From the NCBI GenBank assembly GCA_022565795.1, contig JAIUMA010000016.1, positions 1 through 60,308 of the forward strand: a stretch of DNA of 60,308 nucleotides, written 5' to 3'. Of this stretch, positions 43,628 to 52,767 are shown one piece after another. The notes beneath the pieces are model-generated. The model had not been told where the DNA came from. It did not search any database and saw only the letters and a program-made list of their open reading frames with translations. This DNA is from Balneolia bacterium (GTDB lineage Bacteria > Bacteroidota > Rhodothermia > Balneolales > Cyclonatronaceae). Within the stretch, counting starts at the first letter, position 1. Each line of letters begins with the position of its first letter. Made by a program: the position numbers and the translations under genes.

Positions 43628-44353
43628 ATGAAAGAACACGATAACAGCCATAGCGAAACCGATTTTCACATCCGGCTGATGGAATATATCGCGGGTGAAA
43701 TGAAACCGGATAACGCACGGGCCTTTAAGAGCGAGCTTGATGCCGACCCGAATAAGCAAAGCGAGTACGAGCAAATCCTGAGCGTACAAAAGATGATGCA
43801 TGCCTTGGATCAGAAAGATAAAGCCGCTACTAAAGTGGCCAGCGCCAGGACAAAAGGTGATGCCATTTGGGCCGGATCGAATATCCTCGCATGGATGCGT
43901 CCGTTCGCGGTTGCGGCCGGTCTGCTGCTTGCGTTTATGATTGGAGGTTACGTTACAAACTTCCAGATGAGCTGGAGCGACAAAGGCTTTTATGCAGGAT
44001 TCGGACCTGCTCCTCATACTTCAGAGGCTACATCAGGGGCTGTAAATCAAAACGACATCACCTCATCAGCCATTACCGAAAGCGAACTAAACGATTTGTT
44101 TTCTGCCTGGCAGCAGCAGCAGTTCACCATGCTTTCCGATTTACTGGTAGACGAAAGGGAAATCCAGCAGGCCCAGCTTATCGATTTGCTTGGGCAGTAT
44201 GCCGAAGAAATTGAAACCCGCAGACTGATCGACCTGCAGATTATCAGCTCTGAGCTTCAGTACCAGCGGGATTACTTCACCATCCACACGCTCGAGCAGG
44301 ACATGGTACTTAATGAAATCATTGAAATTGTAAACACACGAATCGACGACTAA
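43628..44353 (+). CDS. Putative anti-sigma factor, single-pass membrane protein
   Basis: A 241-residue protein with an N-terminal cytoplasmic part (LMEYIAGEMKPDNARAFKSELDADP, like zinc-less anti-sigma domains), one transmembrane helix at about 91-110 and a Gln/Glu-rich extracytoplasmic part predicted to be helical. Position right after the sigma gene and this topology indicate an anti-sigma role. It shares one base (TAATG) with the lipoprotein gene that follows. Confidence 0.78.
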   Translation: MKEHDNSHSETDFHIRLMEYIAGEMKPDNARAFKSELDADPNKQSEYEQILSVQKMMHALDQKDKAATKVASARTKGDAIWAGSNILAWMRPFAVAAGLLLAFMIGGYVTNFQMSWSDKGFYAGFGPAPHTSEATSGAVNQNDITSSAITESELNDLFSAWQQQQFTMLSDLLVDEREIQQAQLIDLLGQYAEEIETRRLIDLQIISSELQYQRDYFTIHTLEQDMVLNEIIEIVNTRIDD

Positions 44354-45891
44354 TGAAAAACACATTTTTGATTCCAAAATCCTTACTGCTGCTTGCGGCA
44401 ACCGCCATGCTTGCGTTTACTTCATGCGCCGCTACTTCAGCACCGTCCTCTACAGAGGGTGAAGACATCTCCGCGACTGTTTCGCCTTCGGGCGCCATCA
44501 CCCTTGAGGAAACCGAACTACCAGAATCCGAGCGCGACCTTCGTATGATGCGCGGACTGCTGGATTCTTTCATCCACGAGTCTACGGGCCGTAATGATTT
44601 CAGGTCTGAGGGATTTCTGCTGCCCGGCAAAGGATTGCTGTTTGGCGAATTTACCAGCGGTCGCTTTTTCATAAGCCGTGCAGAAATGGATTTTTTCAAT
44701 CCCGATGGGGAAAATGACCCCGATGTCCTTACCGAACAAATCCGTGAAGGTGCCGGGATTTTCCTTAAGGATTATGTTCGTACTGAGGGACTGGATTCCG
44801 ATGACCGCATCACGCTGCTGTTTCCGCTCCCGTCTGCAGAAACAGATTTCCTGATTGAATCGCAACGAAGCGGTCAGCGCACCATGCTTTTGCACCGCGC
44901 TGTTTCGGGTGAATATCTGCTCATTATTGCAGCCATTCGTGATATTAAAGGCCTCCGAAGCGGCAGACTTTCTGCATCTGCTTTCGAAAACCGCCTGACG
45001 GACACAACCATCCGAAGCAACGACACGGATGCCTTCCGCAGAATGAATGAGGTTATCGCCAGAGGTCTCGAATCGGATTCTGAAAACCTGTTTCGATTCA
45101 GTCATGCCGGAAGCCTTTATCTTCCCGGGACCGGTCTTATTCTCAGCGGTGAGCTTCGAAGAGACAGGATTGGGGCGCTGAGCGGCAGGACAGCCAGCCT
45201 CAGGATTAACGGGATTGAGGTGAGCCCGGAAAACATCAGCGGCATAAATGTTGCCTACCTTGGCGGAGATTCAGACAGCGTACAGGTTGAAATCGTGCGC
45301 AGAACGGAGGAAGCCCGTCAGCTTTCCGGAAGGGCTGATTCCATTCGAACGCGAAACCTATTGATGGCCGACAGCCTGAGAGCCCATGCAGAGATGGAGT
45401 TTCGCGAACTTCGCGAAAACCTGGCACCCGCGCTCACCCATCTGCGCGAAGGGCTGGTAGCATTCCGGGATGAAGCAGCTCCGGCGCTCAGAGAGATGGC
45501 TGCCGAAATTGAGGCTCATGCCGATTCGCTTTTCGGACGACAGTCGCGGGTAAGAGGCGTCAGAAGCGTACAGACTTCACGCACCGGCAGAGGTACTGAA
45601 GCCGTTTACTGGCCCGATCGTGAGGCAGATATCCCGGATGAAGCTACAAGAGAAACCGTTCGCCATTTGGAAACGGAGCTCACCGGTCTGATAGCTGATT
45701 TTGCCCACACCCTTCGACAGCTGGAAGACAAAGAAATAGTGCTCCTGAACTACACGCTTAAAGGCGGAGCCACCGGAGCCCACTGGCGCGACACTCCCCT
45801 CAAGCTCATGTTTCGGGTATCCGACTTAAGGGCGCATCTTTCAGGAAGTATCGACAGAGATGAGCTTAACAACAGATTAATCCGGCTTTAA
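44353..45891 (+). CDS. Lipoprotein of the ECF operon, unknown function
   Basis: A 512-residue lipoprotein (lipobox FTSC, Cys26). I do not recognise a domain. Residues about 300-470 are rich in Arg/Glu/Leu with heptad-like spacing and suggest a helical coiled-coil region; the N-terminal half has mixed strands. Translational coupling to the anti-sigma gene makes it a likely signal-side component or an effector of this envelope-stress circuit. It ends the operon at a strong terminator. Confidence 0.75.
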   Translation: MKNTFLIPKSLLLLAATAMLAFTSCAATSAPSSTEGEDISATVSPSGAITLEETELPESERDLRMMRGLLDSFIHESTGRNDFRSEGFLLPGKGLLFGEFTSGRFFISRAEMDFFNPDGENDPDVLTEQIREGAGIFLKDYVRTEGLDSDDRITLLFPLPSAETDFLIESQRSGQRTMLLHRAVSGEYLLIIAAIRDIKGLRSGRLSASAFENRLTDTTIRSNDTDAFRRMNEVIARGLESDSENLFRFSHAGSLYLPGTGLILSGELRRDRIGALSGRTASLRINGIEVSPENISGINVAYLGGDSDSVQVEIVRRTEEARQLSGRADSIRTRNLLMADSLRAHAEMEFRELRENLAPALTHLREGLVAFRDEAAPALREMAAEIEAHADSLFGRQSRVRGVRSVQTSRTGRGTEAVYWPDREADIPDEATRETVRHLETELTGLIADFAHTLRQLEDKEIVLLNYTLKGGATGAHWRDTPLKLMFRVSDLRAHLSGSIDRDELNNRLIRL

Positions 45892-45909
45892 TCATGCCGG
45901 CCTCATGAG

Positions 45910-45945
45910 AAAGCCCGGATTCTGTGGAGATCCGGGCTTTTTTTT
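45910..45945 (+). terminator. Terminator of the ECF operon
   Basis: An 11-bp perfect stem aaagcccggat / atccgggcttt with a 9-nt loop is followed by a T run. Confidence 0.92.
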
Positions 45946-45962
45946 ACCTCAACATATCTAAA

Positions 45963-46433
45963 CTACCTAATCACAACCTCTCTGTAGAGTCTGGCATAGT
46001 CGGGATGATTGGGGTTTGAGGTGAGGGTGATGACCAGACGATAGCGACCTGGAATCATTCTGTCGTATTCCGATATACGCTCGTAAGGAAAGTAGTACTC
46101 AAAGATTGAACCCGACTCAATGGTTTGGCGAACGGACTGTCGTCCTGGTTGACGCACCGGCTGTGGCATTGGATGAACCCCTCTAGTCCTTCGAAACGTA
46201 CGAACAGCAACCCATTCATGCGCTTCGAGTCTTTCCAGCCGCTGGGATATCAGATAGACATTCTCAAATGAATTATTACGGTATTCAAAGCGAATCTCTT
46301 CCCCAATATCGAAAAGCGTCCACCCGCCATCAACTTCCAGCTCACCAAAGTAGTACTGAGCCTGAGTGGTTTTAGCCGCCCCAAGACAGAGCAAAGTAAA
46401 CGCAAGCATCAAAAAGAAACAGCGCCACATCAT
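45963..46433 (-). CDS. Secreted beta-sandwich protein, unknown function
   Basis: A 156-residue exported protein with a signal peptide (cleavage near TTQAQ, residues 21-26). The body is beta-rich and ends with PGRYRLVITLTSNPNHPDYARLYREVVIR, the pattern of immunoglobulin-like domains that describe forces or extension (Big-type). An Arg/Gln/Pro-rich loop (about 90-105) is unusual. It is convergent with the ECF operon and monocistronic. Confidence 0.65.
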   Translation of the reverse strand: MMWRCFFLMLAFTLLCLGAAKTTQAQYYFGELEVDGGWTLFDIGEEIRFEYRNNSFENVYLISQRLERLEAHEWVAVRTFRRTRGVHPMPQPVRQPGRQSVRQTIESGSIFEYYFPYERISEYDRMIPGRYRLVITLTSNPNHPDYARLYREVVIR

Positions 46434-46785
46434 ATCATGTCAATTTATGGTTGATAGTCACTGCTGTCCGGTGAAAACCTAATCCAACTCAATTTACAGC
46501 TGTGAAACAACCCAGAAGGCAATTTCTTTCACATTCTCAAAACAAACCCCTGCATTACGGATTCATTTAATTGCCTGATCTGTCGAAAAAACATCTTTTA
46601 CCTTTCGTGGTTTTTAGTGTTATACTTTTTAGTGTTTCTCCTCAGCGGCAGTATAGTTTACCCGGACACCAGTAATTGATAGTATTTCCGGAATAAACTT
46701 TTTCAGAGCGATGTTGTTCCGTTCCTTTTGTTTAGAGAAAAACCTGTGGCTCAATCACCTAAATTAAAAACATCCGGTAATCGTA
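46434..46785. other. Non-coding region between divergent genes
   Basis: About 350 bp without a gene, AT-rich. Nothing was recognised apart from the promoter just downstream at 46786. Confidence 0.45.
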
Positions 46786-46817
46786 TTTGCCCAGCGCCTT
46801 CATGCTTCCTACCTTTG
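46786..46817 (+). promoter_or_regulatory. Bacteroidota-type promoter of the phosphatase gene
   Basis: TTTG (46786-46789), 20 nt, then TACCTTTG (46810-46817) matches the Bacteroidota -33/-7 consensus (TTTG and TAnnTTTG). The start would lie close to the ATG at 46833. Confidence 0.55.
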
Positions 46818-46832
46818 TTAATCTGAACATAT

Positions 46833-48101
46833 GTGTATGCACCTAATCCTGGACCTATGGATTTATTTGGCTCTCCCCTCCTCAATAATAAATATATTGC
46901 CCTCAACCGGGACCATGAACTGAAGGCCTTTTACGATGTACCGTCTCACGTGCAGCGGAAGGTCGTTTATGCCCATCTGATTATTCACTCGGTGGTAATT
47001 ACGGCACTAATCAGCTTTTTTCATTTCATGGCCGACCCGCAGCTTTTTTGGCTTGCTACAGCCCTATGCTGCATTCTGTATGTGTACATCGTTTTTGAAA
47101 CGGCATCATATATGAATGAAAAGGCACGCAGCTTCCTGAAAAAATATATGTGGGCCATTTTCCTGGTGCTTTTTATCGGATCCGGATTTCTTGGCATGCA
47201 GATTGGTACAATCATTTTTGATCCCGATTCATCTTTTATAGCCGTGTTTTTGCCATTTCTTTTGGGGACATTCGGCTGCATTTTTCTTTTCGGCTGGGCC
47301 CAGTTTGGCATTGGAAAACTACTTGAAGCATCCGGCGTGCTCCACAGCAATATGGCCAGGGTTGAGGCTGACGTTCGGTTTGCATCTGAGGTGCAAAAAC
47401 GACTTCTCAAAAAGACCAAAATCAGAGATGAAAAAACAGGGCTGAACGCAACCGCAGCGAGCGTGCCCGCAAGTGAGCTTGGTGGTGATTATTTTGAACT
47501 CAGCAGGCAGGCAGGCTCGCTATACGCCTCAGTTGGCGACATTTCCGGACATAGCTTTGGAGCCGGCCTTTTAATGAGCATGATGAAGAGTGCGCTTCAG
47601 ACGCATCTCAGCTATTCTGATAATCCGGCTGAAATACTTGGTTCGCTCAACAAGATGATGCTTAACCAGTCTGATCGCAGCATGTTTGCTACAATGGTGC
47701 TTCTTAAACTTGAACCGGAATCCGGAATGGCAACCTTGTCGAATGCTGGCCACGTGCCCGTATTTCATTTTACGAAAAGTACCGGCAGGCTGGAGCAGCG
47801 CTGGAAACGTGGCGTAGGTCTGGGGATGAGCCTCAGAGCCAGTTATGATAATCTGAACTTCGAAACTCAGAAGGGTGATCTCATCATCATTTACTCAGAC
47901 GGCCTTGCAGAAACCAGAGACGAGTCCGGGGCTATACGGGATATGTCTTATTTTAGGGCTCAGGTCGAAAAGCAGCTGATAAACATTTCTACTGATGCTG
48001 ATGCCAGTTACGTTTCTGAATTAATTCTTAGCAGCGTTCAGCAAGAGGACAGCGCCATCAGGCAGGAAGATGATCAGACGCTGATTGTAATTAAAGTCTA
48101 G
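46833..48101 (+). CDS. Membrane SpoIIE/PP2C-type serine phosphatase
   Basis: A 422-residue protein with four to five hydrophobic helices (about 45-66, 71-92, 105-126, 134-163) and a C-terminal SpoIIE/RsbU phosphatase. Metal-binding acidic motifs are present: LGGDYF at 216-221, GDISGHSFGAGL at 235-246 and a later YSDGLAETRD. Such enzymes dephosphorylate anti-anti-sigma (STAS) proteins in partner-switching. No STAS or RsbW gene is adjacent. The start may be Met9 at 46857 if the promoter at 46786 leaves too short a leader. Confidence 0.88.
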   Translation: MYAPNPGPMDLFGSPLLNNKYIALNRDHELKAFYDVPSHVQRKVVYAHLIIHSVVITALISFFHFMADPQLFWLATALCCILYVYIVFETASYMNEKARSFLKKYMWAIFLVLFIGSGFLGMQIGTIIFDPDSSFIAVFLPFLLGTFGCIFLFGWAQFGIGKLLEASGVLHSNMARVEADVRFASEVQKRLLKKTKIRDEKTGLNATAASVPASELGGDYFELSRQAGSLYASVGDISGHSFGAGLLMSMMKSALQTHLSYSDNPAEILGSLNKMMLNQSDRSMFATMVLLKLEPESGMATLSNAGHVPVFHFTKSTGRLEQRWKRGVGLGMSLRASYDNLNFETQKGDLIIIYSDGLAETRDESGAIRDMSYFRAQVEKQLINISTDADASYVSELILSSVQQEDSAIRQEDDQTLIVIKV

Positions 48102-48115
48102 TTTTCCAGCCTCAA

Positions 48116-48158
48116 AAAAAGCGCCTGTTCCGGATTTCCTACGGAACAGGCGCTTTTT
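48116..48158. terminator. Bidirectional terminator
   Basis: A 17-bp perfect stem aaaaagcgcctgttccg / cggaacaggcgcttttt lies between convergent genes. T runs occur on both strands. Confidence 0.93.
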
Positions 48159-48181
48159 ATTAATTACTGCCTGACGAATTA

Positions 48182-49342
48182 TTATTCAGGCTGATAATCG
48201 AGTTCTGTTACCGAGAGCCATCCCGGTAAAAACTCATCGCGACTGTAGCTGGCCACCCAGATATCATAGCGACCCGCACCATACCCGGAGAGATCCAGCA
48301 TTGGATTTAGCGTACCAGAGAAAGCATCGTCATTACAGACCCAGTCTCCGTTAGGTGTATTGACGATCAGCACCGTATCACCCCCGGACCGTTCTGATTC
48401 AAAGAATACCCGAAGATCACTAGAGCTTCCGGCCCATTGCAGACTAACATTTGGAGCTACGCCCGCATACCCCCTACAACCAGATCCAAGCTGCATATCC
48501 GAGACGTTGACCGAGCCGCCGGATGTGAGCCTCAGTTCATGCGGATCCGGCGTGAATCCAGCCTGAAGGTTAATTACTCCGGCACGTGCCGTAGCTGAAA
48601 AGTCAAGTCTTGCCCCGCCCGAAGTGGATGGCTGCGTCGTTGATGTAGTCGGAGGTGTATAGCCAGTTGGACCAACGGAGGAAAGCTCAGATATACCAAG
48701 CGTCCCGCTGATATATTCGCCCTCACTGTAGCTGGCAACCCAGATATCGTAGCGCCCGTTTTGCGCCTGATCCAGAATTACCATCGGATTCAGCGTGCCG
48801 GAAAAAGCATCATCATTGCATACCCACTGGCCATTCGGAAAGTTGATGAGCAGTACGGTATCATCATTACTGTTATTAGCCTCAAAATAGAATCGCAGAC
48901 TGTCACCATCTCCATTCCAATGCAGCCTGTAATCCGGACTTGAGGCTGCATATCCCCGGCATCCGGGTGCGTTGATATATCCTGCATTCACCACCCCTCC
49001 GGACGTTACGGATACGGTAAACGGATCAGGCGTGAACCACGCGCTCAGACTCGTACTTCCGTAGGTTGGCGTTCCGCTGAGGTCCAGACGGTCAAGGGCA
49101 ACTTCTCTTGTTTCAGGATTCTCTGAGTTCACGTTCAGTTCTGTTTGCCCTACTCCTTCTCCCCGAATCGTATCAGCATCGGGCTGAGCCTGTGCAGGGG
49201 AAATCATTAGAATTAAAAGAAACAGTACCAGAGAAAAATATACACTTAGTTCTGGTTTACGTGTAACCGGCAGAGAACAAAAACCCCTACCTTCAAACGC
49301 GCATTTGTCGCGCCCGCAGTCCATCGTCGTATTGTTTTCCAT
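48182..49342 (-). CDS. Secreted protein with two WVCNDD-type domains
   Basis: A 386-residue protein with a membrane/signal segment at about 32-53, preceded by an unusually long charged, Cys-containing leader. Two similar domains of about 130 residues follow, near 90-225 and 250-383. Each starts WFTPDP/GFTPDP, has a GCRGYA segment and ends with WVCNDDAFSGTLNPM and GRYDIWVASYS. This pattern resembles peptidase-associated pre-C-terminal (PPC) domains. The same domain occurs twice in the protease encoded just upstream on the same strand. No catalytic part is visible, so a binding or matrix role is likely. Confidence 0.78.
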   Translation of the reverse strand: MENNTTMDCGRDKCAFEGRGFCSLPVTRKPELSVYFSLVLFLLILMISPAQAQPDADTIRGEGVGQTELNVNSENPETREVALDRLDLSGTPTYGSTSLSAWFTPDPFTVSVTSGGVVNAGYINAPGCRGYAASSPDYRLHWNGDGDSLRFYFEANNSNDDTVLLINFPNGQWVCNDDAFSGTLNPMVILDQAQNGRYDIWVASYSEGEYISGTLGISELSSVGPTGYTPPTTSTTQPSTSGGARLDFSATARAGVINLQAGFTPDPHELRLTSGGSVNVSDMQLGSGCRGYAGVAPNVSLQWAGSSSDLRVFFESERSGGDTVLIVNTPNGDWVCNDDAFSGTLNPMLDLSGYGAGRYDIWVASYSRDEFLPGWLSVTELDYQPE

Positions 49343-49599
49343 AAGCTTTAGTTAGTTAATCAGTAAACTATTTATGTTGTCCTCAAAACGCAGACTTAGT
49401 TCCGACTTATCGAAACAAACACATAATAATGCTACGCAAGTCTGTTTGTTGGATGTATACAGGCAGTCCAGGGCCCGATAACGACCCTAATTATACGTAA
49501 AAGAATGAAAATATATTGCCTGTTTTTACATATCGTCAGAATAATAACATACCCTTAAAACTAAAATACTGTGCACCATCAACTTAAATAACATACACC
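49343..49599. other. Intergenic region, nothing recognised
   Basis: 257 bp between the two PPC-like genes. It holds no clear hairpin, promoter or repeat. Confidence 0.4.
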
Positions 49600-51318
49600 T
49601 CACGGCCGGGAATCGTATTCCGTGACTTTAAGTGTACCACTAATATATTCTCCGGGACTGTAGCTACCCACCCAAATGTCATAACGGCCGGAATTAAAGG
49701 ATTTCAAGTGAACCATTGGGTTCAACGTCCCTATGTGCGCATCATCATTGCAAATCCAGCCGCCGTTCGGGGTGTTGATAATCAGAACCGTATCATCGGT
49801 TTCGTCATCGGCCACAAACATCACCCGGAGATCAGCTGAGCTTCCCGTCCAGTAGAGACTGTAATCCGGAGCTACCGCTGCATAACCGATACAATCATTG
49901 CCAAGCCCGAGCGCCGATACGTCTACAGAACCACCGCCGGTAATAGTCCGGGTGTGAGGATCAGGCAAAAATCCGGTTTCAAGTTCTATGCTCCCATAGA
50001 GCGGAGATTCTGTAAAGTCGAGCGTGTCGGTCGAACCGGAAGCAGAGGCCCCGCTTCCCGGCCCCTGAGCACGAATTTCCGAAATATGGAGCGTCCCTCT
50101 GTGATAATCACCGGCATCATAACTCGCCACCCAGATATCGTACTGACCCGACGACGGATTGTCTATTTCGACCAAAGGATCAAAGGTTAACTCATGGGCG
50201 TCGTCATTGCAGATCCAGCTACCGTCCGGCATGTTGATCAGCAGTACGGTGTCATCACCCTCTGCATCCGGCTCGAAATATATCCTGAGCGGCAAATCGC
50301 CGCTTGCCGTCCATTGCAGCCGAAAATCAGGCGAGGCAGAAGCGTATCCGATACAGTCTTCTTCTGTGATGTATGAAGCATTGATTTCGCCTCCGGAAAT
50401 CACGGATACCGTATAAGGATCAGGCGTAAATCCACCGCTGAGATTTACCGAACCAAAGGTAGAATCCAGGCGAAAATCGAGCTGTTCGCCCCCGTACATA
50501 CCACCCATAGTACCCGAAGCCAGATTGCCCCAATCATTCTCGAGCGCATGATTCTCCAGAATTTTATTCACCACCTGTATGGAGAGCACGCTCCCGAGCC
50601 TTCCGCCGGTAACCGATTCGGTGCGCACATAGGTCGGAATTCCAATCATTTCACCATGCATGTTTGTGGCCACCCCACCGCTGTTACCCGGCGACATTTC
50701 CGCATTGGTGCGGTACCAGACCGGAATGCGCTCGCCGTAAACCTCATCGTACTGCACGGATGAAATAATGCCGGTTGTAATAACCAGCTCGTTATCACCA
50801 ATTCCCGGGTAGCCAAAAACGGCCGTATGGTCGCCCCGGCCCGGCACATCCGTAGATGAAGCCATTTGAAGGGCGGGCACAATTCTGCTATCCGAACGGG
50901 CAGACAGGTAGGCATGCGGATCATTAATGGGTTCCCCGTTCATATTTTCGGTAATGCGCAGCACGGCGAAATCGTACGTATCGGAATAACCGACCAGTTC
51001 CGCTTTGAAAACAGGACGAGCCGTATCGGTAAGATCAAGCAGCGCGTGAATATCAAAATTGTAATATCCCTCAGGCACATGACGATTGGTATAAATGAGG
51101 TTGGTACCCTCAACCAGACTTCCGGAGCCCTCTGTTGTTGGCGTATGAATCTGAACCACCGCCATCGAAACCTGATCGATCTGATCTCTGTCCATTTGGA
51201 TCTGAGCTTCAATACCTGATGGAAAAATGACAGCAAATGCCATCAAAGAAAACACATAAATGGCCTTTGCAGACCGTGAAAAACTGTTTGATATCATATT
51301 TAAGCAGCTGTGGATCAT
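49600..51318 (-). CDS. Secreted trypsin-like protease with two PPC-like domains
   Basis: A 572-residue exported protease. A signal segment (about 19-38) precedes a trypsin/DegP-like domain with a full catalytic triad: His80 in TNRHV, Asp116 in YDFAVL and Ser213 in PGNSGG. No PDZ domain follows. Instead two PPC-like domains lie at about 279-420 and 432-568, each with a TPDP/LPDPHTRT opening and WICNDDAH. These match the repeats of the neighbouring 48182-49342 protein. The start may be Met8 (51297). Substrate is unknown. Confidence 0.9.
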   Translation of the reverse strand: MIHSCLNMISNSFSRSAKAIYVFSLMAFAVIFPSGIEAQIQMDRDQIDQVSMAVVQIHTPTTEGSGSLVEGTNLIYTNRHVPEGYYNFDIHALLDLTDTARPVFKAELVGYSDTYDFAVLRITENMNGEPINDPHAYLSARSDSRIVPALQMASSTDVPGRGDHTAVFGYPGIGDNELVITTGIISSVQYDEVYGERIPVWYRTNAEMSPGNSGGVATNMHGEMIGIPTYVRTESVTGGRLGSVLSIQVVNKILENHALENDWGNLASGTMGGMYGGEQLDFRLDSTFGSVNLSGGFTPDPYTVSVISGGEINASYITEEDCIGYASASPDFRLQWTASGDLPLRIYFEPDAEGDDTVLLINMPDGSWICNDDAHELTFDPLVEIDNPSSGQYDIWVASYDAGDYHRGTLHISEIRAQGPGSGASASGSTDTLDFTESPLYGSIELETGFLPDPHTRTITGGGSVDVSALGLGNDCIGYAAVAPDYSLYWTGSSADLRVMFVADDETDDTVLIINTPNGGWICNDDAHIGTLNPMVHLKSFNSGRYDIWVGSYSPGEYISGTLKVTEYDSRP

Positions 51319-51385
51319 TCTATGAGCGTGTTTCAGCTTATTATACTGCTAAATGATGTAAATCAACAAGCGGGAAAAGATTGGT

Positions 51386-52552
51386 CTACTCTTCCCTGCT
51401 CAGAAAATTTGGCAGCTTCATTGTGTTGTCCTGCTCTTCATGAAAAACGGGGCAGGTGCTGCCCGAAACCGGCGGAACAAGCCACGACCACTCACCGGTG
51501 ACCTCCCGATCCGCTTTTTTCTCCAATTCGGCAAACGTCATGTACTGCTCAGAAGCAGTATGATGATCAACCATCTTTACCCCTTTTTCCTTAAAAGAGT
51601 GAAGCACAGCGGCATTAAGTTCTACAAGCGCACGGTCTTTCCAAAGCGAGAAATGCTTGCTGGTATCCAGCTTCATAATCTCTGCCATCGGTTTCAGCTG
51701 ATTGTACCTGAAGGTGTCAGCCAGATTTCGGGCGCCAACTTCTGTGCCCATATAGTAGCCGTTAAAAGGCGCAGTGTGATACCTGATTCCGCCAAATACA
51801 AGATCCATATTGCTAATGACGGGGAGCGCATGCCACTTCAGTCCAAATGGTTCCATATCAATTTCGGGATGGCGAATATCCACTTGCAGCACATACGCGG
51901 GGTCTTCGGGCAGTTCGTAAACAACCGGAGTGTCATCATCAAGCTGAAGCACCAGAGGGAGTACAACAAATCGTCCTGTTGTTTTGGGTCTCCATCCTAA
52001 TTCGAGCGCATACTGCGTAAAATCTGCAAGCATGGCGTCACCCGTAACGCTTCCGTCAGGGTTTCTGAAACCGGCATACCGGATAAGCTGCGGATTGTGG
52101 ATGCGAATCCGGTTGCTAAAGACCGACATCACTGAGCGGATGCGCCCGCGGTTTGTGGCAAAAGAGAGATGTTCAAGCAGCGCCTCATAGGCATCATCCG
52201 TGGTTTCAATTCTGCGTCTGTCGAAGGTATGAAGCGATCTCCAGTGAAGCCTGCCAATACAGCGGTTGCTGTTTCTCCAGGCTAGTCGACCAGCCTCTGA
52301 CAGCTCCGCTTTTGTCGGCGTCCAGGCGCCTGCTTTTTCACCTGAAGCTGTGAGCTCTTTCAGAATTTCTTCGTAGCGCGCCCGGGCTTCCTTCGGGGTA
52401 TATAAAGCAGCCGGCTCTTCGCAAAGCTGATGCAGAAACTGAATAATTTCAGTCTGCAGCTCCTCAGCAGACAGCCCGTTATTGTTTAGGACTGAGACCG
52501 AACTATAGATTTGATCCTTTTCCTGCTCCTTTTCTCTTGTGAAATTCCTCAT
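51386..52552 (-). CDS. nos: Nitric oxide synthase oxygenase
   Basis: A 388-residue bacterial NOS oxygenase domain that makes NO and citrulline from arginine. The heme ligand Cys98 lies in AWRNSNRCIGRLHW, the arginine-binding Glu271 in PFNGYYMGTEVGARN, and the pterin-site tryptophans 355 and 357 in TGEWSWLVPP. The C-terminal part ends soon after FHEEQDN, so no reductase domain is fused; electrons must come from a general flavodoxin/ferredoxin reductase, as in Bacillus. It is divergent from a flavin amine oxidase, with 215 bp between them. Confidence 0.96.
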   Translation of the reverse strand: MRNFTREKEQEKDQIYSSVSVLNNNGLSAEELQTEIIQFLHQLCEEPAALYTPKEARARYEEILKELTASGEKAGAWTPTKAELSEAGRLAWRNSNRCIGRLHWRSLHTFDRRRIETTDDAYEALLEHLSFATNRGRIRSVMSVFSNRIRIHNPQLIRYAGFRNPDGSVTGDAMLADFTQYALELGWRPKTTGRFVVLPLVLQLDDDTPVVYELPEDPAYVLQVDIRHPEIDMEPFGLKWHALPVISNMDLVFGGIRYHTAPFNGYYMGTEVGARNLADTFRYNQLKPMAEIMKLDTSKHFSLWKDRALVELNAAVLHSFKEKGVKMVDHHTASEQYMTFAELEKKADREVTGEWSWLVPPVSGSTCPVFHEEQDNTMKLPNFLSREE

Positions 52553-52767
52553 TTCAAATATTTTCCGGAATGTTCAAGCGGTGCTTTAAAACGTCCACCT
52601 GATACCAATCCTGTCGCAATTTGTGTGTTTTAAATAATTTCAATAGGTATTAAGATAGCCCGATTTTGCTAACGCCCGATCTCTTTTTTTCGTGCGGTTC
52701 GAGGAAAAAACTGAGTATTAAATGGCGAATGGTGAATCCTTAATGCTGTTCGGTTGTTCGATAGACC

